This document shows, piece by piece, positions 17,486 through 24,227 of a DNA stretch of 55,831 nt (its first letter is position 1; each line of letters starts with the position of its first letter). Position numbers and translations under genes: made by a program. The notes under the pieces are model-generated. The model searched no databases. It saw only the letters and a list, made by a program, of their open reading frames with translations, and was not told where the DNA came from. Source of the DNA: a candidate division WOR-3 bacterium (GTDB taxonomy: Bacteria; Hydrothermota; Tepidihabitantia; Tepidihabitantales; Tepidihabitantaceae); assembly GCA_016867815.1 (NCBI GenBank), contig VGIR01000009.1, positions 1 to 55,831 on the forward strand, written 5' to 3'.

Positions 17486-18190
17486 TCAGTCTGTTTCGCT
17501 AGTGGTTTGCGCCGCCGGCATCAGCAGCACGCCGACGGAGAAGAACCAGCCCCCGAGGCGATCCGCGGGTGCGTTCTTCACAACGATGCCGTTGGCTATT
17601 CGCCAGGTCGGGCTGAACGGAGCATACAGGTAGCCGCCGCGCAGGGCCACCCCTATTCCACCGGACTTGGTGTTCGCCGTGAGTCCCAGCTCCAGCGCTG
17701 CCATCCCGGCGAGTTTCGTGCCCGAGGATAGCAGGATGTTCCTGGGCACACTGCCAAACAGAGAGTCGAACCGGATAGTGTCGCCCGCCGTCTTCTGGCG
17801 CAGGTTGAACGACTGGCTAAGTCCGCCGACCGCCACCATCGGCACAATGGTCAGGAAGTTGAAGGGAGCGATCTTGAGTCCCACCTCTCCAAAGATGCCC
17901 GTCGCATCAGTCCTGAGCCGGAACGCATCGTTTTCTCTATCGTCCCAGGTCTTGAAGAAGAGCGGGCCGATGAGGAACGAGCCGGTCAGCGTTCGCAGTT
18001 CGAGTCCCCATCCGAAGTGGCGGCTGCGTGCCTGTGGCATGTTGTTGACCGGTTTGGCGAACTCGGCGTTGAAGCCACCTACCGGTGGCTGGTAGGCCGC
18101 GGCAAACGGGATGAACCATGCCTCGGGCGCGTCGGCTGCCATGGCCGGCGCCGCCGTGGCGAGCAGCAAGGCAAACAGCGTTATTCGCAT
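17486..18190 (-). CDS. Outer-membrane beta-barrel protein of unknown function
   Basis: The protein has 234 residues. The signal peptide (MRITLFALLLATAAPAMA) is cleaved after Ala-Met-Ala. The mature protein consists of alternating amphipathic strands with Gly and aromatic residues (GWGLELRTLTGSFLIGPLFF, GIFGEVGLKIAPFNFLTIVP, GVALRGGYLYAPF), consistent with an 8-12-strand barrel. It is the first gene of a four-gene operon (OMP, DUF4097, ArsR, thioredoxin) with gaps of 10, 1 and 8 bp. A GAGG ribosome site and a consensus promoter lie upstream. The ligand or role is unknown. Confidence 0.7.
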   Translation of the reverse strand: MRITLFALLLATAAPAMAADAPEAWFIPFAAAYQPPVGGFNAEFAKPVNNMPQARSRHFGWGLELRTLTGSFLIGPLFFKTWDDRENDAFRLRTDATGIFGEVGLKIAPFNFLTIVPMVAVGGLSQSFNLRQKTAGDTIRFDSLFGSVPRNILLSSGTKLAGMAALELGLTANTKSGGIGVALRGGYLYAPFSPTWRIANGIVVKNAPADRLGGWFFSVGVLLMPAAQTTSETD

Positions 18191-18211
18191 ATTCGGGATT
18201 CCTCGACAGCT

Positions 18212-18239
18212 AGTATAGAGCGGTTGCTGAGGGTGTCAA
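18212..18239 (-). promoter_or_regulatory. Promoter of the OMP-DUF4097-ArsR-trxA operon
   Basis: Minus strand TTGACA (18239-18234), 16 bp, TATACT (18217-18212), 21 bp before ATG 18190 with GAGG between. Near-consensus. An ArsR operator would be expected here, but I see no clear palindrome. Confidence 0.75.
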
Positions 18240-18300
18240 CTGGCGGGGAAGGCAGGGAACGCATGACACTTCTCCTCATCCCCGACATTCCCGCAGCAGA

Positions 18301-18334
18301 CGAAGCCGCCCGTGATTCATCCCGGGCGGCTTCG
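18301..18334 (-). terminator. Terminator-like hairpin after the 18351 gene
   Basis: CGAAGCCGCCCG, 8-nt loop, then CCCGGGCGGCTTCG: a 12-bp GC-rich stem starting 17 bp past the stop of the minus-strand gene. No U-run follows, so termination may be weak or need a factor. Confidence 0.5.
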
Positions 18335-18350
18335 ATCGCTGCGGAAAGAG

Positions 18351-19022
18351 CTAGTGCGTTACCAGTACCTTCCGGACGGCAACAAGACCGGAGGAGGCGT
18401 ACCGGCAGAAGTACACTCCCTCGGGCACCACGCGTCCGAAGTCGTCTTCGCGGTTCCACGTCGCCGTGGCGACACCATCGGCACCGACCGCGCAGTCAAG
18501 CGAGCGAACCACGTTGCCGACGGCATCGTGCATCTCGACCACGGGGCTGCCGGTTCCGGCAGGCTGCAGCCGGATCGCCATCTGCGCCGTCACCACGCTC
18601 GGGCTCACCTGCAGGCGCTGTGAGTGTCCCGTCGCGGTCCGGGGTTCTGCGACGTTCACGACCCCGCTGTAGAACAGCGCCCGGGGTTTCCTTATGCCGC
18701 CGGACGTGAAATCGTACCAAGTATTGGCCACCGGGGAGGGGAACATCGAGACATTGGGCATGGGACCAATCGACGATATCAGCTCAACCGAATCCGGCCA
18801 ACCGGCGATGTCCGCGATGTGCCAGGTATCCTGGCTCGTCCCACCCCATCCCGCGGTGGGGTAGGAATCGATGTCCGGCGACACGAACACGACAGCCGTC
18901 TGCACTTGGACGTCGAAGGTATTGGGGTCGACGACTCCGTAGAAGGCAATCTGCGCCCTGCCGACGCCAAAGGCGCCGAGCAACAGCACTACGACTGCCA
19001 GTCCAGCATAGCGCTTCTTCAT
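18351..19022 (-). CDS. Secreted protein with FlgD/type-IX-like C-terminal module
   Basis: The protein has 223 residues, from ATG 19022 behind AGGAG. The signal peptide (KKRYAGLAVVVLLLGAFGVG) ends near RAQ. Residues about 24-115 are a beta-rich unknown domain with many Trp, Asp and Ser. The C-terminal ~80 residues (LQVSPSVVTAQMAIRL, VVEMHDAVGNVVRSLD, FGRVVPEGVYFCRYASSG) follow the FlgD-like sorting pattern found at the ends of other secreted proteins in this window. It stands alone behind its own promoter and hairpin. It is probably delivered to the surface or outside; no enzymatic motif is visible. Confidence 0.65.
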   Translation of the reverse strand: MKKRYAGLAVVVLLLGAFGVGRAQIAFYGVVDPNTFDVQVQTAVVFVSPDIDSYPTAGWGGTSQDTWHIADIAGWPDSVELISSIGPMPNVSMFPSPVANTWYDFTSGGIRKPRALFYSGVVNVAEPRTATGHSQRLQVSPSVVTAQMAIRLQPAGTGSPVVEMHDAVGNVVRSLDCAVGADGVATATWNREDDFGRVVPEGVYFCRYASSGLVAVRKVLVTH

Positions 19023-19073
19023 AGTCTGCTCCTGTTATGCGTTTGCCAATGCCGGGCACACCCGGGATGAAAC

Positions 19074-19101
19074 AGAATACCCCCCGGCCCTCCCTTGTCA
19101 A
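19074..19101 (-). promoter_or_regulatory. Promoter of the 18351-19022 gene
   Basis: Minus strand TTGACA (19101-19096), 16 bp, TATTCT (19079-19074), leaving a leader of about 45 nt with an AGGAG ribosome site. Confidence 0.7.
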
Positions 19102-19207
19102 GTGCCATTGACCCCGACGACCTTCTGCGACGGCAGGGTGATGGTCGGCACACGCCTGGGTTCGTAGGCTTCGCGGCTCGAACGGCCAATGGCGCCGTCA
19201 TGGGCCT

Positions 19208-20212
19208 TCAGATGTGTTGACCGCGCGTCTCCAGCAGGCTGTTGTCGCCCACGACTTCAAGTCCCGCGTAGCGGCCGCTGTCGGCAAACACCCGGGAAGC
19301 CTGGCAGTGGTCCTTGCGCGACAGGCAGACCTCTATCTCGGCCGTTATTGCTTCGGCAATCCGTCCGGTCATCGCGCCAAGGGCGGGTGCGGCGAGGATG
19401 GTGCCCTCCTGGCGATGGCAGCCTACTTCCAGCACGTGTCGCCGGTCTTCGACTCGCAGCACCAGTCTTTGCGGTGTCACCTCCAGTTTTGAGATGGTGG
19501 TGCCGGTATAGGTGGCGAAGCGATAGAGCCGGCCACGCAGCCACAGCCCGATGATGCAACCGGTGAAGCTGCTTCCGAGCCACGGGATGTGCGCGACCGA
19601 CACGGTCAGGCTGGCTTCAGATTCGGCGAAGTGATTGGTCTGTATCCAGACCCACGCTTTTGGGAAAGAGCGTCCCCAATCCTTCTCGACGTAGCCTTTG
19701 CCACCGGTGAAATCGGTTGCCCGGCCCGCGATGGTCAGTCTTCCTTCAATCCGGTGGTTGAAACTGAGAACGCCATGATAGCATTCCATGGCCGGGACCA
19801 GTGAGTACCAGCCCATTGCGCCCGGGGACAGCGGGCGTACCGGCCAGGGGTGGATACCGGTGAAGCGGAGTTCGCCCCGAAGTGCATCCTTGCCTGGGAG
19901 GTCGAGTTCGATGCGGTCGAGTGAGAAGCGGTTTGGGCCGACTTCGATGTCGAAGCGATCACGCGCCGCGTGGAACTCACTAAGGTCATAGCGGTGATAG
20001 GAGCTGGTTCGGTTAGGTCCGTCGAGCACCTGCACGAAGGCGTGCGGTTCGCCCGTATCCGGTAGCGACACCCCCGGTATGATGGCGAGAACCGCATCGC
20101 CCGACGGCGCAACGCTCTTGAAGTACCAGCCCTCGAAAAACCGGCGGCGCCTGCCGAATCCGTGGTACTCCGCCTGGTTCCAGGTCGTCCGTAGCTGGCC
20201 GAGTAGGCTCAA
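19208..20212 (-). CDS. Tocopherol-cyclase-like protein
   Basis: The protein has 334 residues. The start QAEYHGFGRRRRFFEGWYFK is the family signature, and GGKGYVEKDWGRSFPKAWVW plus WLGSSFTGCIIGLW follow at the expected places. Plant and cyanobacterial members close the chromanol ring of tocopherol. Bacterial relatives outside phototrophs are of unknown function and probably act on a hydrophobic substrate. No other tocopherol-pathway gene is in the window, so tocopherol synthesis should not be assumed. It is the last gene of a four-gene operon (creatininase, flavin reductase, GNAT, this gene), 12 bp after the GNAT stop. Confidence 0.75.
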   Translation of the reverse strand: MSLLGQLRTTWNQAEYHGFGRRRRFFEGWYFKSVAPSGDAVLAIIPGVSLPDTGEPHAFVQVLDGPNRTSSYHRYDLSEFHAARDRFDIEVGPNRFSLDRIELDLPGKDALRGELRFTGIHPWPVRPLSPGAMGWYSLVPAMECYHGVLSFNHRIEGRLTIAGRATDFTGGKGYVEKDWGRSFPKAWVWIQTNHFAESEASLTVSVAHIPWLGSSFTGCIIGLWLRGRLYRFATYTGTTISKLEVTPQRLVLRVEDRRHVLEVGCHRQEGTILAAPALGAMTGRIAEAITAEIEVCLSRKDHCQASRVFADSGRYAGLEVVGDNSLLETRGQHI

Positions 20213-20224
20213 AGTGATTGTCGC

Positions 20225-20710
20225 TCAGCCGCTCAGGCGGCGGACCAGGCGGTGGCTCAAGGGAGCGAGGCCGAGCGAAGCGAAGAAGGCGGTGGCAGGC
20301 TGGTTGAAGTCGTAGACGTTGGCCTGCACCTCGGCAGCGCCCTGCTCACGCGCCCACTCGATTGCCTTGCCTACGAGCAGTGCGGCAATCCCTCTACGCC
20401 GCAGTTCGGGTCGCACCACGACGCCGCGTACGAGCAGTGAGGTGAGCGGGCGCTTCTGCGGGAAGTCATCCATCCGGAGCAGGCCGCAGTTCGTCACGCC
20501 GACGACGCGGCCGTCGAGTTCGGCGACTGCCAGGAATGTGTCGGGGTCGTGCATGAGCTTCTCGGTCCGGTCACGCAGGCGGACCGGGCCCGAGGGCTTG
20601 CGGAAGCGGTCAGGCAGGGCTTCACGTTGAGGCTGGTCCATCAGGTCAGCCAGCTCGCAGATGGCTTCGTAGTCACCCGGAACGGCGCGGCGGATTGTCG
20701 GCGTCGGCAC
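20225..20710 (-). CDS. GNAT-family N-acetyltransferase
   Basis: The protein has 161 residues from GTG 20710, which lies 5 bp after the previous stop with GAGG just upstream; a GTG at 20749 would overlap that gene by 34 bp and has no ribosome site. The GNAT fold is clear: TIRRAVPGDYEAICELADL, the acetyl-CoA strand and P-loop VRGVVVRPELRRRGIAALLV (R-x-x-G-I/A), then WAREQGAAEVQANVYDFNQP and AFFASLGL. The acceptor substrate is unknown. It is the third gene of the operon. Confidence 0.85.
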   Translation of the reverse strand: MPTPTIRRAVPGDYEAICELADLMDQPQREALPDRFRKPSGPVRLRDRTEKLMHDPDTFLAVAELDGRVVGVTNCGLLRMDDFPQKRPLTSLLVRGVVVRPELRRRGIAALLVGKAIEWAREQGAAEVQANVYDFNQPATAFFASLGLAPLSHRLVRRLSG

Positions 20711-20715
20711 AGGCC

Positions 20716-21282
20716 TCAGGGCCGGACGAGTTCCCTGCCTGCACTCCACGCTCGGGCCAGCTCATCGCCCACCGCCCAGTAGCGGTTGTCGGGCATTGTG
20801 AGCGTGAACGGGCTCAGCTTCCTGACGTCGGGCTTGCCGTCAGTTAGGATTCCTTCGTCGGCATAGGCGGAGACTATCTCGCCGATGAAGAGCTCGTCGA
20901 CCGTCAGTTCGACCACCTGCACGAGGCGACACTCCATCGCGAGCCCGCAGGCTTTGGCCATCGGCGCGTGTTTGAGGTCGCCGCTGAAGGTCTCGAACAG
21001 GCCGGATTTGTCGATCCGGGCCCCGGAGACCAGCCCGGCATAGTCGACGAGCTTCAGCATGGCAGCCGAGGGGATGCTGATGCTGAACTCTCGGTGTTCT
21101 CGGATGCCGCGGTTTGTGTGGTGCATCTTGCCGAGCGCGGCGAGCACCATGGGCGGGTTCGGGTTGCAGCGGGTGACCCAGGCCGCAGCCAGGAAGTTCG
21201 GCTTGCCGTCGACTTCGGCGCCGACCACGGTCATCGGCATCGGATAGGGAAAGACGTTGTTCGATATTCTGGCTTTGCTCAT
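20716..21282 (-). CDS. Flavin reductase-like (FMN-binding) protein
   Basis: The protein has 188 residues. ATG 21282 follows GGAGG. The sequence matches the flavin-reductase split-barrel family: NNVFPYPMPMTVVGAEVDGK, NFLAAAWVTRCNPNPPMVL, then NRGIREHREFSISIPSA and LVDYAGLVSG. Members bind FMN and reduce it or act as flavoredoxins; some use the bound flavin to reduce quinones or metals. It begins 13 bp after the creatininase stop. Confidence 0.8.
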   Translation of the reverse strand: MSKARISNNVFPYPMPMTVVGAEVDGKPNFLAAAWVTRCNPNPPMVLAALGKMHHTNRGIREHREFSISIPSAAMLKLVDYAGLVSGARIDKSGLFETFSGDLKHAPMAKACGLAMECRLVQVVELTVDELFIGEIVSAYADEGILTDGKPDVRKLSPFTLTMPDNRYWAVGDELARAWSAGRELVRP

Positions 21283-21295
21283 GCTGCCTCCGGAG

Positions 21296-22060
21296 TTATC
21301 GGTGCTCTCCACCAGTGCCGAGCTGTCTCCAGCGTCTGAACACGTCGAGCAGCGTCGCCTCGACTTTGGCACAGACCGCGGTCATCAGCTTTCCGGCTTT
21401 GGCCGGATCGAAATCGGGATAGCCTTCGTCCTGTTTGTACAGGATGATCGAGCCGGGGAACGGGACGGCGGCGAGGCCGGGCTGGACCGTGAACGCGAGG
21501 TCCTTCGAGTAGTCCTGCTTGCACACGTCTCCGGGATGGTCGACCTGCACCATTGCCGTTTCGTCGGTACCGGCGTGTCCGCCCACGTGACCGTAGACCT
21601 GCTTGATCTCCTCGACGCAGAGCGTCCACCAGTCGATGACTGCGCTGTACGTCTTCTTCTCTCGAAAGAGCCGTAGCGAGACATTCTTCAAGGCCTCGGT
21701 GTTCCCGCCGTGGCCGTTCAAGAAGACGATACGGCGGAAACCCGCGTCGGCCAACCCGGCAGCGACCTCGTATGCGTAGCGCTCGAACGTATCGGGCAGC
21801 ACGGTGACTGAGCCGGGATAGGGCAGAAGGGACTTGGTGATGCCGTAGGTGATGCCCGGCGCAACCAGCGCGTTCACCCTCTCTGCGACCCGGTCGCAGA
21901 TCGAGGCCGGTATCTGATTGTCGGTGCCGAGCCCAGTCACACCGTGGGCCTCGATGGTGCCGACCGGGACGAGCACGGCGTCGGTCTTCTTCGGAACAAG
22001 GCGCTTGAACTCCATCCAGTTCAGCTCTTCGAGCTTGCGGGTACGGAAGGTAGTCCTCAT
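21296..22060 (-). CDS. Creatininase-family metal amidohydrolase
   Basis: The protein has 254 residues. Metal-binding motifs are in place: VPVGTIEAHGVTGLGTDN (Glu37, His39, Asp47), FLNGHGGN (His117) and GHAGTDETA (Glu167). The family includes creatininase, F420 precursor hydrolases such as MftE/ArfB, and formamide hydrolases, so the substrate is open. ATG 22060 is preferred because TATTCT ends 7 bp upstream in a TTGACG-N17-TATTCT promoter; a TTG 36 bp further up would lie inside that promoter. It is the first gene of the operon and probably leaderless. Confidence 0.8.
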   Translation of the reverse strand: MRTTFRTRKLEELNWMEFKRLVPKKTDAVLVPVGTIEAHGVTGLGTDNQIPASICDRVAERVNALVAPGITYGITKSLLPYPGSVTVLPDTFERYAYEVAAGLADAGFRRIVFLNGHGGNTEALKNVSLRLFREKKTYSAVIDWWTLCVEEIKQVYGHVGGHAGTDETAMVQVDHPGDVCKQDYSKDLAFTVQPGLAAVPFPGSIILYKQDEGYPDFDPAKAGKLMTAVCAKVEATLLDVFRRWRQLGTGGEHR

Positions 22061-22067
22061 CGCCGTG

Positions 22068-22096
22068 AGAATAGAGCCTTTGATGCTGTGCGTCAA
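22068..22096 (-). promoter_or_regulatory. Promoter of the creatininase operon
   Basis: Minus strand TTGACG (22096-22091), 17 bp, TATTCT (22073-22068), 7 bp to ATG. It predicts a leaderless transcript. Confidence 0.7.
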
Positions 22097-22149
22097 GCAG
22101 CACGCCGGACCCGAGGGCGGAATGCAACCAGAGGGGGTCGGGCGCGGAG

Positions 22150-22352
22150 CTCACCACAAAGACACAAAGTCACCAAGCGAACAGCGGAATCTCCGGCCCC
22201 GGACCCGACATTGACCACCAAGACACCAAGAACACCAAGTCAGAGCAGTCGATAGCTGTCCGTATCCTCCTTGTGTCTTGGTGCATTTGTTGTGAATCCC
22301 AATGTCGGCTTCATCCGTGCTCTCTTTGTGCCTCGGTGTCTTGGAGGAGAAG
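22150..22352. repeat. CACAAAGACACCAAG-type low-complexity repeats in inverted halves
   Basis: Direct copies at about 22150-22176 (CACCACAAAGACACAAAG) and 22212-22239 (ACCACCAAGACACCAAGA), then reversed copies at about 22264-22284 (TTGTGTCTTGGTGC) and 22318-22352 (TGCCTCGGTGTCTTGGAGG). The halves can pair as one long imperfect hairpin. No gene lies in the 22097-22384 gap. Confidence 0.65.
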
Positions 22353-22384
22353 TCCGATCCGATTCGCTTGCCGTCCTTCGTGAC

Positions 22385-22412
22385 TTGATTCGGCATGGGT
22401 TTTGGCTAGGCT
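22385..22412 (+). promoter_or_regulatory. Possible promoter of the 22484 gene
   Basis: TTGATT (22385-22390), 16 bp, TAGGCT (22407-22412). The same -10 occurs at the FAD-linked oxidase promoter. A leader of about 65 nt ends in AGGAGG. Confidence 0.45.
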
Positions 22413-22483
22413 GGCAGGGCGAGGAGCAGGGAGCAGGGGCTGGAGAACGGACCTGAGGCGTTTGCGACAAAAGGAGGCAGTGC

Positions 22484-23335
22484 GTGAAGAGACCAACAGT
22501 GATGGTGCTGGCCCTGGCTGTGCTGGCCGGGAGTGCGATGGCGACGGCTTTCATCGGCCGTTCGTCCGCGATGAACAAGCAGTACCAGTTCTACGGCTGG
22601 GCGAACTTCGGATACAACCAGACTGCGCTGAGCTACAACTGGACAGCGGGCAAGTACGAAGCGCCGGCAGGGTTCGTCGCCACGCAGACGATATCCTGCG
22701 ACCTGACGCTGGGGTTCGGGTTGTCCAAAGAGTTCGACATCGACGTGGTCGCCCCGCTGGCGATGAAGCAGAAGGGCGATGCGAAGTCTACCGGTCTGGG
22801 CGACCTGATGGTCTACGCGCGCTACGGAATTCTCCAGGACCCGGACAAGCCGCTCAAAGCCGCTCTCATACTCGGCGCCAATTTCCCTACCGCGGACAAG
22901 AAGGCGAGCCCGGCGCTCAGTGACCGGACTACGGACTTCGCGTTCGGGCTCTCCATGAACACGAAGAAGCTCGGCAAGTTCGGCGGCCACGTCCGGGCCG
23001 CGTACTGGTTCAACGGTAATCTCCCGGACGTCGAGGCGCCGACGAAGGTCGGAGATATGTTCGAGTATCTACTGGCCGGGGACTACTCCGCCTCGAAGAC
23101 CATCACGCCCCAGTTGGGCGTGTCCGGGTACATACGGGACCAGACTACGTTGGGTGGGACATGGGTCCCGAAGTCTCAGGTCAGCCAGCACCTGGTTAGC
23201 GCACTGCTGATGTGGAAGCCGATTTCGGCGCTGACAATCCGGCCCAAGGTCTCCCTGCCGCTGACCTCTATCTCCGAAGGGGGCGCGATGGCCAACTGGT
23301 ACGCCGGATTGGACGTGTGGGTGTTCGTGCCCTGA
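22484..23335 (+). CDS. Outer-membrane beta-barrel protein, transporter-like
   Basis: The protein has 283 residues from GTG 22484 behind AAGGAGG. The signal peptide (KRPTVMVLALAVLAGSAMA) is cleaved after Ala-Met-Ala. The body is a series of amphipathic strands (TISCDLTLGFGLSKEFDIDV, STGLGDLMVYARYGIL, KAALILGANFPTADKK, ALTIRPKVSLPLTSISEGG). GLGD-L-x-Y-x-RY is typical of the MetA-pathway/phenol-degradation-type barrel family. It ends in GLDVWVFVP. It is followed 44 bp later by a tiny desulforedoxin-like gene. Substrate unknown. Confidence 0.7.
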   Translation: MKRPTVMVLALAVLAGSAMATAFIGRSSAMNKQYQFYGWANFGYNQTALSYNWTAGKYEAPAGFVATQTISCDLTLGFGLSKEFDIDVVAPLAMKQKGDAKSTGLGDLMVYARYGILQDPDKPLKAALILGANFPTADKKASPALSDRTTDFAFGLSMNTKKLGKFGGHVRAAYWFNGNLPDVEAPTKVGDMFEYLLAGDYSASKTITPQLGVSGYIRDQTTLGGTWVPKSQVSQHLVSALLMWKPISALTIRPKVSLPLTSISEGGAMANWYAGLDVWVFVP

Positions 23336-23379
23336 GAGCCGCCCGGACTTTGCGGAAGTCTCAATAGTCACGAGGATAC

Positions 23380-23532
23380 ATGAAGAAAGGTGATAAGCTG
23401 GTCTGCGGACTGTGCGGCATGGCGGTTACCGTCTGTGACGAGTGCGGGTGTGAAACCGATCAGCTCATCTGCTGCGGGGAGCCGATGAAGGTGAAGAAAG
23501 CCAAGCCCGCGAAGAAGTTCAAGAAACGCTAG
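23380..23532 (+). CDS. Desulforedoxin-like small iron/zinc protein
   Basis: The protein has 50 residues: ATG at 23380 after CGAGGA, TAG at 23530. It starts LVCGLCGMAVTV and continues to LICCGEPMK: C-x2-C-G ... C-C-G-x-P-M is the rubredoxin-like iron site of desulforedoxin and of the N-terminal domain of desulfoferrodoxin. Unusually, a second cluster CDECGCE is inserted between the two halves, giving seven cysteines in all. The tail is a lysine-rich stretch (KVKKAKPAKKFKKR). It could carry electrons or simply hold zinc. A hairpin terminator follows 15 bp later. Confidence 0.75.
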   Translation: MKKGDKLVCGLCGMAVTVCDECGCETDQLICCGEPMKVKKAKPAKKFKKR

Positions 23533-23547
23533 CCAGGCAAAACGGAC

Positions 23548-23573
23548 GCGGCCCGGCCGACAGGTCGGGCCGC
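23548..23573 (+). terminator. Hairpin terminator after the desulforedoxin-like gene
   Basis: GCGGCCCG, 10-nt loop, CGGGCCGC, then TCTCGCTTTCTT. An 8-bp GC stem with a U-rich but interrupted tail. Confidence 0.55.
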
Positions 23574-23583
23574 TCTCGCTTTC

Positions 23584-23612
23584 TTGACTTGCGGTTGGCG
23601 TCATTCTAAGCT
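23584..23612 (+). promoter_or_regulatory. Possible promoter of the ThiD2-like gene
   Basis: TTGACT (23584-23589), 17 bp, TAAGCT (23607-23612), 6 bp to GTG 23619. The -10 is weak, but the spacing repeats the leaderless layout seen elsewhere in the window. Confidence 0.35.
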
Positions 23613-23618
23613 GGCACA

Positions 23619-24074
23619 GTGACGGACCAACGCGCCGCCCGTATCATCGACGTCAATATCAATCGACTGACCGAGGGGCTGCGCGTGGTCGAGGACGTGG
23701 TGCGGCTTGCGCTGGAGGACCGGAGGTTGCTCGTCGGCGTCAGGAAGCTCAGAACCCAGGTCGGACGGGACGTGCGGGTCCTGCGGCGGCAGGTGATTCC
23801 CGGCCGCAAGAGCGAGACCGACCTCGGCCGGGGCGACGGCTTCGACCGGGCCAGACGCCGGAGTCTTGAGGACGTGCTTCTGGCAAACTTCAAGCGTGCC
23901 GAGGAGTCGGCGCGCGTGCTGGAAGAGGTGCTTAAGGTCACGGAGCCGGGGCTGGCCGGCAGGTTCAAGACCCTGCGGTTCAGGCTGTACGACCTTGAAC
24001 GTGAGGCACTGGCCGCAAGTGACGAAGCTCGTGCGCGGCCAAGCTCGAATGACGAAATCCCGAAGCTCGATTGA
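23619..24074 (+). CDS. Stand-alone ThiD2-like domain protein
   Basis: The protein has 151 residues. RIIDVNINRLTEGLRVVEDV followed by a helical body (LEDVLLANFKRAEESARVLE, RFKTLRFRLYDLE) matches the ThiD2 domain, which elsewhere is the N-terminal part of bifunctional thiamine-phosphate synthases and acts on HMP phosphate. The ThiE half is absent here, so it stands alone. The last ~16 residues (SDEARARPSSNDEIPKLD) come from an intergenic-type repeat that has run into the gene. There is no ribosome site before GTG 23619. Confidence 0.65.
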   Translation: MTDQRAARIIDVNINRLTEGLRVVEDVVRLALEDRRLLVGVRKLRTQVGRDVRVLRRQVIPGRKSETDLGRGDGFDRARRRSLEDVLLANFKRAEESARVLEEVLKVTEPGLAGRFKTLRFRLYDLEREALAASDEARARPSSNDEIPKLD

Positions 24075-24152
24075 AACCTGGATGGAGTGGAATCTCCAAT
24101 TCGGACTTCGGGTTTGATTCGTCATTCGTGCATCGGGTTTCGAGCTTTGTCC
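24028..24152. repeat. GAATGACGAA/CGAAGCTCGA repeat, inverted pair
   Basis: Left arm at about 24028-24075 (AAGCTCGAATGACGAAATCC) and a reversed right arm at about 24098-24148 (TTCGGGTTTGATTCGTCATT, then TTTCGAGCTT). The pair can form a long hairpin. It supplies the end of the ThiD2-like gene and lies directly before the recA promoter. The same family recurs at 39057-39215. Confidence 0.7.
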
Positions 24153-24162
24153 TGAGGGTGGC

Positions 24163-24190
24163 TTGACTTGGCGATGGTGAAATCTATACT
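24163..24190 (+). promoter_or_regulatory. recA promoter
   Basis: TTGACT (24163-24168), 16 bp, TATACT (24185-24190), start near 24197, then a leader of about 30 nt with AGGAGG before ATG 24228. I see no LexA box of the Gram-positive or proteobacterial type around it. Confidence 0.75.
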
Positions 24191-24227
24191 CTGCGAGCGT
24201 CGATGATTCCCGAACGCAGGAGGCAAG

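Noticed and set aside
24100-24227. LexA/SOS box in front of recA
   Set aside because: I looked for GAACnnnnGTTC- and CTGTnnnnnnnnACAG-type sites near the promoter and saw none; only a plain sigma-A promoter is supported.
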